A DNA stretch of 64,000 nt from Malachius bipustulatus (Eukaryota; Arthropoda; Insecta; Coleoptera; Melyridae): assembly GCA_910589415.1 (NCBI GenBank), contig OU342630.1, forward strand, positions 44,672,012 through 44,736,011, given 5' to 3'. Within the stretch, counting starts at the first letter, position 1, and each line of letters starts with the position of its first letter. The notes beneath the pieces were generated by a model that saw only the letters and a program-made list of their open reading frames with translations, was not told the origin of the DNA and ran no database searches. Shown piece after piece: positions 56,296 through 64,000 of the stretch. Both the position numbers and the translations under genes were made by a program.

Positions 56296-57300
56296 CATTC
56301 TAAATTTTGTTACGTAATTCTGCATAGGCCTGTTATTGATCAAGTTCCGAGGAAAATAATAACCTTAGGGAAATTATTAATTTTTTTGCCCGATTAAAAA
56401 AAAATCTTCATACATACATGAAAAAACCGTGAACCTGGCAAGTTATATCTAAAAATGGCTCATTTGATCTAGTTTCTGCAATGGTGTAATATTTTTGTGC
56501 TTTACTTTAGAAAAATAAAGATATTTTTTTAAAGACAATATTTGAATTCAAAATTTGCGCATTGCTAAATAATTATAAGTATTATTAAATAATAATCTGA
56601 GCTGTTTTACACATAATATCATGTCATCTTAATGATAATAATAATTGTAATGATGTCATTTAAAAATGTTAGTTAAATTAATTGATTCGTCACTTATCAC
56701 TCGGTAGAAATGTAAGAGTGGATTATTGGTAGTGACGTTTGTTACTCACGCGGTTTAAATAAAGTATTTCCCATTATGCCATACCAGTGTAATATCTCAA
56801 GAATATTGTAAAGTTTTCAATAAAATACTTACTTGTAAATATGATTTAACACGTGCTTTAATTCAAATTGCTAATTACTGATATTGTTTCACAATACGCT
56901 CCTTTTGCAGTCAAATATCAATATCTTTTTTACTAAAGTTAAACACAGTAGAATACAGAAGTAGAGTAAAGCACAGAAAATATTACTTATTTGCAGAAAC
57001 TAGATCTAATGAGCAATTTTTAGGGATAACTTGTCAGGTTCAAGGCTTTTTTTTTCATGAATGGAGTGCCGAAGTTAAGTCATCAATTTTTTTTTTTTGT
57101 TCAGTTCCTAAAAGTATTCCACCAGAATATTTCTTCCGCACTTGATCAATAACAGAGCTATTCAGCATTGCGTAACAAAATTTAGGATCTAAAAATATTT
57201 TGTAACTGTGGCACTGGAAAAACTGATCTAAAGTATCGATCTTCACCCAATTTATAAAAGTACCATTATCTCGAAAAGAAATATATTTTACTAAGATCAT
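56296..57300. repeat. Foldback remnant truncated by the LINE
   Basis: AATTTTGTTACGTAATTCTG and TGTTATTGATCAAGT on the left (56303-56345) are mirrored at 57120-57182, and inner parts such as CTAGTTTCTGCAA and GTGCTTTACT pair as well. The right arm continues to 57300, but the matching left part is absent, probably cut off by LINE insertion. The right arm holds a minus-strand frame of 81 codons (57055-57300) with no recognisable domain. Confidence 0.55.
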
Positions 57301-57304
57301 GTTA

Positions 57305-58500
57305 TGATATTATGCGTCAGTCATGATTTGGCCTATCAGCCCTTCAAGGGATGACGTTGAGTTTTTTTTAAGACACCCTATATATCGCTTCACGGCATAA
57401 GAAGGAAATCCTTATGGTACAACAATTTATTTGTCTAATACGGTTAGATTGTCAAGATCCACATCTACAGAATATACCTAATATTGAAATCTGAATGTCG
57501 GTTCTACTTGTAACTGGTGATTTACTATTAATGTTTTGAAGAATTTTCAGGTTTAATTTAATTAATTTCACAAAGTTGGATTGGAACTTAAAATTAGTAA
57601 GTGTGCAACTATTTTCCCCGCATTCAGTCAGTTGACCCCGATGCCGTTTCAAAATTTAACCGTTTACTTTCAGGGATTGATGCTGTACATAAATCCAGCT
57701 GGCTACCCCTGACGCCCAGTTTCCTTTGCTAATGAAGCTTCGTCTTAAAGCACAATGGAGAAGTCACAATTATTATTACTGCTTTGTTTTCTCCTTTCAT
57801 TCTCTTAAAACATGTGGCCTAGTATTCAAGGAATTGCATACTATTCGAAAGATTTCATGCTTTATACGATGTACCCTTATTTGCCATTATTGTAAAAGTC
57901 TTTAATTTGGAACATAATATTAATTACAAGACTTTATAATGTCTCTAAAAGTGTTGGTATAACTGCCTACAAGCTCCGTTTTTCATGTTAACACTCAATT
58001 AACAGACGGATTATTATTAATTCGCTATGATTTAGTCCTCTTTCTTTTTATGTTTCATTTATTCATCTTTCCAGCTATATTTAACCAAATTACTTCTATC
58101 TTTCTAATGGCATATTTTTTACCCGAAGGAGAAAATTTGTGGTTTTCTTTCTTTGGATTTTATTATCTTATTCCTTTTTACTTTTATATAAATATTTACA
58201 TTTTATAGCATGCTTAAGTTCACCGTGATTAGATTATAATCATTAGAATTAAAAGGTTTTCTTTATTATGTTTTCAATGAACATTATTTAATGTACTTAA
58301 TATTTAATAATTTTACAATTTATTTAACTTTTTTTCGAATTTAATAGTTTTTTTTTTAATAAAAAGAGAAAACATCAGTCTTAGCTGCATATATAAGACA
58401 CAGTCGCTCCACTCTGGTAATTTTGGCTTCGAGAACTATTTCATAAAGCCATAAAATAATTTTTATTCATATAAATAGTTATGCAGACGAACACAACAAC
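57305..58500. other. Intergenic, no feature seen
   Basis: AT-rich. A solo AGACACCCTATATA occurs near 57371. No paired arms or coding. Confidence 0.45.
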
Positions 58501-58503
58501 CAA

Positions 58504-58588
58504 GGCGAGAGTGGGACTAGAACCCACGCGGTGACAGTCAACGGATTAGTAGTCTGCACTTCTAACCCGCTGGGCTACCGCTCGCTCC
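58504..58588 (-). tRNA. tRNA-Ser-like sequence (pseudogene or SINE head)
   Basis: On the minus strand there is an A box TAGCCCAGCGGG, an anticodon loop CTACTAA (anticodon ACU; serine tRNAs of this type normally have GCU), a long variable region as in class II tRNAs, and a T arm GTGGG-TTCTAGT-CCCAC with the B box GGTTCTAGTCC. The acceptor stem pairs at only about five of seven positions and there is no encoded CCA. The anticodon stem is weak. A tRNA-derived SINE head or tRNA pseudogene is more likely than a working tRNA. Confidence 0.55.
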
Positions 58589-58599
58589 CACAGTTTTAT

Positions 58600-59040
58600 A
58601 GTTTGCTAACCGTGTTTTCTGTGACCTGTAAAAATTAAGACAACTAACTACTCATAAACTACGCATAACGTATTAACCGTATTATTATAAGCGTAATACA
58701 CTGTGTCTCTTGAATTTCTGGACATAGGGAATTCCCATGTTAAAATAAACTATTGGAAATATTAGCTCCCCTAATTATTTTAAAATGTCAAATATAAAAC
58801 ATCTTAAGGAAAAAAATCTGCGTCTTATGCTACAATTATTGCATTTTCGTTTGGTTAATCCGTTTTTGAGAAAATCAGGAAAAACTTATCGGTTTTTCGT
58901 ATTTTTGCAAGGTTGCTTTACTTTTGACAGATAATGCTAAAAATTATTAATTGTCAATAACTGATTGTTCAAAAGTAATTCATTCATCATTAAAACTTTA
59001 AGCGGCAAATTATTACTTTAAAAAAAAAAACTTGTTTATA
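58600..59040. other. Intergenic leading to a transposase start
   Basis: No independent feature. May be the 5' flank of the transposase fragment that follows. Confidence 0.4.
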
Positions 59041-59043
59041 AAA

Positions 59044-59117
59044 ATGAATTATTACACCATTGAAGAAAAAGTAAAATTTATTGAATGACATTACTCTGGC
59101 AATTCACTTAGAAATAT
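59044..59117 (+). pseudogene. Start of a mariner-type (DUF4817-like) transposase
   Basis: MNYYTIEEKVKFIE, then a stop (TGA), then HYSGNSLRNM, ending where the 3' tail of a Jockey LINE begins. The T-x-E-E-K-V-x-F-I-E...SGNSLRNM pattern fits the DUF4817 helix-turn-helix at the N-terminus of insect mariner-type transposases. The rest is missing. Confidence 0.5.
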
Positions 59118-60830
59118 GTTTTTTAATTTTATTTAATTGTCATTACAATCGAGCCCGTGGCTAATAAGTAACTTATTTCTATTCTTAAAATACTAAATAA
59201 AACTAAAGATCTAAAAGTCACCCATTAGTGTCTCTTAGGTATTGCTAATTAACTATCTGTGGCACTCTTTTCTTGTGCACTCATACAAGCTCAGAGTTGC
59301 TTTTATCACTACACTATATTTACACTAACTCGAAAGGCTTCTTCCTTTTGAGTCTTCTCACTAAGTTCGTATTGTCGAGGAGCTGGATTGCCTCTACATT
59401 TACGTGTTGTAGTACTTGTAGTAGTCTTTCTTCGTGACTACTTGCAAACTTCTGTATTTCACTGGACACAATTTCAATTTTCAGGTCCCTATGGAGATCG
59501 TCATTTCTAATGTACCAGGGTGCATCTACAATGTTCCTCAACACTTTATTTTGAAACGTTTGGATCATTTTTATGTTACTTTTTTTGGTACAGCCCCACA
59601 GTTGTATTCCATAGGTCCAAACTGGTTTTAGTATTTGCTTGTATAATAGTAACTTATTATGCACTGACAAGGCTGAACTTCGTCCTAAGAGCCAGTACAT
59701 TTTACGATATCTAATTTTAAGCTCTTGTTTTTTTCTTTTTAACATGAGCTTTCCAACAAAGCTTACTGTCAAGTGTAAATCCAAGGTACTTCGCTATGTT
59801 GGCGTACGGCACTATCTGCCCATTGATTATCAAAGATACATGCTCTGTTGTTCGTTTATTAGTGAAATTAATATGAATTGATTTGGTTTCATTAAGTTTA
59901 ATTTTCCACTTATTCGTCCAGGTTTGAAATTTATTAATTATTGCTGTTTGCAATCTGTCTGCTGTTTCTCTACCGTCTTTACCTACGGATATAATGGCAG
60001 TATCATCGGCGAAGGTTGCTATGGTATTGTGTTCTAGTTCTGAAAAATCAGATGTGTAGAGCAGGTAGAGGACCGGGCCCAGCACACTACCTTGCGGCAC
60101 TCCAGCTTTAACTCTTCTGCTTAAGTTAGAATAGGCATCCCCTTGTTTAATCCTGAAATATCTGTCTGTTAAATAAGATCTCAATATTTCAGTGTACTGT
60201 TTTGGGAGGATATGTCCCAACTTCTGGTGCAGTCCCTCATGCCATACTTTATCGAAGGCTTGTGCCACGTCTAAAAAAACTGCCTAACAAACTCTTTTCT
60301 CTTCCAATGCCTTTTCAATAATATCAGTTATTCGATGAACTTGGTCTACCGTAGAGTGTTTACTTCTAAATCCAAACTGGTGACTTGGGATCAGATTTGT
60401 ATTTTTGATGATTGGCTGCATTCTTTTTAAGAGCAATTTCTCAAAAAGTTTAGATAGAATAGATAGTAGTGAAATAGGTTTATATGAACTGGTTTCATGT
60501 GGGGTACCTGGTTTCGGTATCATTACGATTTCAGCTACTTTCCAGAGTTTGGGCACATATCGCAATCTAAATGCAACATTAATTAGATTTGTAAGTTTTA
60601 CCAATGTTTTCCTTGGAAGATGTTGTAATATTTCGCCTGTTATCAAGTCAAAACCAGGAGCTTTTTTTGCCTTGATGTTGGTTTTAATTTCATTCTTCAC
60701 CTCTGCAGGGGAAACATCTTGCTACTGCAAGATGAATTAGAAAACGGTATAGGTATCGGCAGATTTTCAGATTGGTTTGACTGCACTTTCAAAATTATGT
60801 TTTCAGGAGGATCAATTTTCTAAAAACTTA
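59118..60830 (-). mobile_element. 5'-truncated Jockey-like LINE
   Basis: Minus-strand LINE whose 3' end carries ATTGTAATGACAATTAAATA and an A-rich tail at about 59118-59135. It is truncated on its 5' side near 60830 and contains the reverse transcriptase pseudogene below. It lies between a transposase start (59044) and a DDE transposase remnant (60843). Confidence 0.85.
59317..60740 (-). pseudogene. Jockey-like reverse transcriptase, nearly intact
   Basis: In order: KAKKAPGFDLITGEILQHLP, SSYKPISLLSILSKLFEKLL, SHQFGFRSKHSTVDQVHRI, an in-frame TAG near 60285, AQAFDKVWHEGLHQKLGHIL, AGVPQGSVLGPVLYLLYTSD, the catalytic box F-A-D-D (ATFADDTAII), LNETKSIHINF, YLGFTLDSKLCW, a one-base frameshift in an A-rich run near 59750, then YKQILKPVWTYGIQLWGC and a C-terminus ending KPFELV. 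Two lesions (plus a shift near 60700) separate it from an open frame, so it is relatively young. The endonuclease is missing through 5' truncation. Confidence 0.88.
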
Positions 60831-60842
60831 TTTAGACAATTT

Positions 60843-61560
60843 AGAGGAATATTTGAGTGGGGTGATTTTTCTGGATGAGACCGTATTATTTTTAAATAGC
60901 AACAACCCTCGAGCCTGGCAGGATGAGTCTTCTGCCGAAAACGACGAGAATTCTGGGCGAAAAGTGCGTGGTCGTGGCGGGAGAAGATTTATGTTTTGCA
61001 CACGCGTACAAGAACTGGATTTGTTCTTGTGCCAGTTCAATCTTTTCATCTTCTAATCCTAATCCTAACAGCAATTATCATAACAACATGGATAGAGAAA
61101 CCTTTGAAAAATGGGTTCACGGTTGATAGTGTCAAATCCCACCAGCAGAGGGACGATATTATAAAATGGCTACAATAAAATGAAGTTGCTTTTCCTCCCA
61201 CTTATCTAGAAAGGTTGAACTTCTAGCCCTAGCGATGTTGAATGCAGTCTAAAAAACATAAGCAGTGGATGAGATAGTGCGGATCCATGGTCATGAAGTT
61301 TTGCTTTTGCCACCGTACCACGGTCAGTTCAATGCCATTGAACTGACTAATATGGTCGAACTGTAAAAGGTGTTATGACATATATCTAGACAGTTACAGG
61401 GGCTCTAGCGATGATGAAGCTATAGAGGTGTGGACTAGGGCCTTGCAGCAGTCCACTCCTGAAAATTGGAATGAATTCATGAGACATACGAACCAGATTA
61501 GGACCAGATTTGTTCTTGGTGAGAGCGAGAGAAAAGATTAGACATTAGCGAACTCAATCC
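60843..61560 (+). pseudogene. DDE transposase remnant, copy 1
   Basis: Frames give LSGVIFLDETVLFLN (first catalytic Asp in L-D-E-T), PRAWQDESS, then after a shift SNYHNNMDRETFEKWV, then RDDIIKWLQ and FPPTYLERL, and finally HGHEVLLLPPYHGQFNAIEL with the third catalytic acid (Glu in N-A-I-E-L). This is the DDE_3-like transposase type common in insect genomes. The second Asp block (M-D-N-A-P-Y-H in the family) is missing. The tail SSDDEAIEVWTRALQQS, ENWNEF also fits. Several stops and shifts; not functional. Confidence 0.7.
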
Positions 61561-61864
61561 AGTGATAATAACCAATGACGATGGAGTCTATCTGTTAAAA
61601 ATTTTATGATACAAAAGAATAAAAATAAATATTTTTTCTTGTTGTCTTGCGTTACTCATTATTGTATTACTCTTATTTTTAAGTTTGTCGTTTCCCTTAA
61701 CTTGTTTCACGTTATCGTTGTCCCTTTTTCGTTACCTTTTTTTCGTTCTTCGTTCTCGTCACCATTCATTGTTATTCCATTTCCCGCTATTTTAAATACT
61801 TCTGGGAAAATAATTCATTCACCTGATGAAAAAATTTTAACTCTTCAGTCTCAAGATCTCAGAG

Positions 61865-62075
61865 AGGTTGACAGAGATTTTCCTGGTCATAAGGTTCTGC
61901 AAGCGATTGCCACCTTACCACTGTCAGTTGAATATTGAGATTATATGCTCGAACTGTAAAAGTTATCACGGCGAATATATGTATAGACAGGCAGTTTCAA
62001 GAGTTCTGGTGATGAAAAAGCTACAGAGATGTGAATTCGGACATTGCAGTAGTGCACTCGAGAAAATTAAAAATT
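61865..62075 (+). pseudogene. DDE transposase remnant, copy 2
   Basis: HKVLQAIATLPLSVEY followed by D-Y-M-L-E-L and K-A-T-E-M parallels the end of copy 1 (GHEVLLLPPYHGQFNAIEL, then N-M-V-E-L), and the DNA aligns over about 200 bp (CGAACTGTAAAAG, TAGACAG). It is more decayed than copy 1 and lies about 550 bp from it in the same orientation. Confidence 0.5.
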
Positions 62076-62089
62076 AAAAATTAATAAAC

Positions 62090-64000
62090 CTTGCGAATCA
62101 ATTACCTACATGCCAATCAATCGCGAGTGATATTGACTTTCGTATTAAAATTTCATATTTTTACTCCCAAAAATATTTATTGCTTTTGTCTACTGGGAAG
62201 TCAATATGAACATTTATTAAATGATAATATAACCGCCACTTTGACCACTGAACTGATGCGTGGTTTACAGGCAATACCACATCTTTCCAAAAATCTGACT
62301 CCCACAAAAACTCCACTTATCTGGGGTAGTTTTTGTAAAGTTTTATTAAAAATACACTGACACACATTATATGCACAGCAGAAAAAGTTGAGATTCATTA
62401 TTCAGCTGACGTCACACTTTTTAGGGTAGGTAGGTACTCTATGCAATTTAATCGGGACTCTGAGTCCCTTATCTGAGTACCTTGTCTGATTAAAATAAAT
62501 GTTTGATGTTTTCTGGAATTATATCAAAAATGGTTTCGGAAATTTTTGTGACCTTGCATACGACTATTTAAACCAAATCTTCCACTTAAATTATTTTATA
62601 AATAGTCTGACAATCGATTACAGCATCGAAGGCTTTGTTGTCAACTTTTTTATAAAAAAAATTCTGTTTACATCGGTAAGTTTTGAGATTTTTGTAATTT
62701 TTTAAAATAGAATAAAAATTAACGAAAGTAATAGAGATTATCTATAAGGACTAAGCAAAATGCCAAAGTAGGTACCTATTTAAGTAGGCGGGAAGCCAAA
62801 CAGATTGATGATGTCAAATTTGATTCAATATTTTGAAGATGAATCTATGAATGCGGGCTCCTTTTTTTAAATTGATTAGGTATGTATGATTCTGAATATC
62901 AAATTTATCAACTGTCAAGTTTGATTATTAACTCTTAATTATTACGTATAATTTGTGTACAATTTATCAATAAAAGGTTCTTCACAAGTATGTATTTATA
63001 ATTTTCTAATCACAAATAGCATATTATTATGAATTACACCAGTTATAATCAAAAGTAAGTCCTTAATTCTTATATTTCTAAATAAATAAAAATTCTTAAT
63101 ATAATAGTAATTATGTCTATTCCGAGAATCCTCATTGCAACCTACGAAATTTTAGATATAACATCAATGCTGACCTTCAATATGACCTTGGCAGAGTATT
63201 TTTTTTATAATTTAAATGTAGTTTAATTACCTATAAGGTATATGCGAAAAAAAATGTTTTTATGCAAGTATAATAATTAAAGATTGAACTCTAGCAGTCG
63301 TCAAATTTACTGGAAATTTTTAATGTTTCAACTCACTTAACCATATTACAAGGTCGAGAAAACGGCCGGTGAGCACATGTAATTTATACTTATATAACTT
63401 TTCGTAATGTGAACTGAAAGTTTTTATTAACAAAATATATTAGGATGTAAAGCAGGCTAAGTGAATAACCATATATATTAATGTACTAGAAAATCTGAGA
63501 GAACTCTCTTAACTTCTCATTATGGACATTATTACCGTTTACGTTACATTTTCATATTCTTCTCTAATGGTATTTTCTCATATAACTGGAGTTTAATGTC
63601 TTTATTAATATTTTAATATTATGTTCTTATGTTTATTATTATTATTGCTTATTCATATTAGAAATATTGCATAGGGTGTCTTGGGAAGTAAATTAAAAAT
63701 ATAAATGGGAGCATAGAAAACTCTGTAACTTGCAAGATGTTTCCAAAACCAGAATACATACACTGTAAAGACATTGAAGTTACAATAAAATTCCAGCAGG
63801 CACTTCATTTATTGTAAATTTGAAACACCAAAAAATGTGTAACTTAAAATGTTAATTAAATAAAGGTGGTACAAATTTTTTGTAAAAACTCAAACAATTA
63901 GCTAGTTAATGCTTGAAATAGCTCATTGTGTCATTATCCTAAACAGTGAGGACTTTTATAGTCCCCTTCGATCTAAAATTTTTACCCGAATGAGCTAGAA
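62090..64000. other. AT-rich intergenic DNA, no feature seen
   Basis: Nearly 2 kb to the window end without recognisable coding, RNA genes or paired arms. Open frames at 62091-62360 and 62499-62705 have no domain signal. Confidence 0.5.

Noticed and set aside
57055..57300. Minus-strand 81-codon frame as a host exon
   Set aside because: Part lies in an inverted-repeat arm mirrored at 56303-56345, so it is repeat sequence.

Overview
The window looks like AT-rich intergenic DNA from an insect nuclear genome. Everything recognisable is eukaryotic and arthropod-like: Ty3/gypsy and Ty1/copia LTR retrotransposons, Jockey-like and I-like LINEs, a hAT-like element, fragments of mariner-type and DDE transposases, and many long-armed foldback (palindromic) elements flanked by TA. 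The order cannot be fixed from sequence alone. There are no operons, CRISPR arrays or prokaryotic signals. The only plausible host coding sequence is one short GC-rich first exon at 18226-18372, with a signal-peptide-like start and a clean 5' splice site.

Layout. 1-4940: two foldback/MITE insertions, tRNA-like fragments, and a near-canonical hammerhead ribozyme motif (3909-3965). 4944-7820: a composite palindrome carrying a 1.6-kb non-autonomous hAT-like element with an 8-bp target duplication. 8488-9490: a foldback with a 149-bp MITE nested inside. 9832-10708: a strong 119-bp hairpin and an inverted-repeat block. 11390-14955: a LINE remnant (minus strand) broken by a 1.4-kb foldback and bounded by a two-layer palindrome. 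16150-17095: another foldback. 18085-18380: the CpG-rich exon. 19870-22205: mariner-type and gypsy pol remnants. 22285-24939: three foldbacks plus the small palindrome that one of them occupies. 25011-27266: small palindromes. 28385-29110: LINE remnant. 31886-33691: a foldback retaining the start of a transposase gene. 34818-44954: a second hAT-like copy split by a very young 8.64-kb Ty3/gypsy element. 45648-46191: LINE and unidentified coding scraps. 47885-48537: foldback. 48885-56293: an I-like LINE split by a 4.7-kb Ty1/copia element. 58504-62075: a tRNA-Ser-like sequence, a Jockey LINE and two DDE-transposase pseudogenes. 62090-64000: nothing recognisable.

How the parts relate. Most structure here is transposon nesting, and several junctions can be read to the base because an undisturbed paralogue or the opposite palindrome arm lies in the same window. 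The gypsy element is complete: LTRs of 1478 bp with two visible differences, a tRNA-Lys-type primer site, Gag with zinc knuckles, a canonical -1 slippery heptamer G GGA AAC in the Gag-Pol overlap, a full Pol with D,D35E integrase, and a polypurine tract. The copia element is complete except for one in-frame TAA. Many TA-flanked foldbacks share CAGGGT-like termini; in three places one foldback sits at, or close to, the exact centre of a second palindrome. That pattern and the hammerhead motif are the observations most worth following up.
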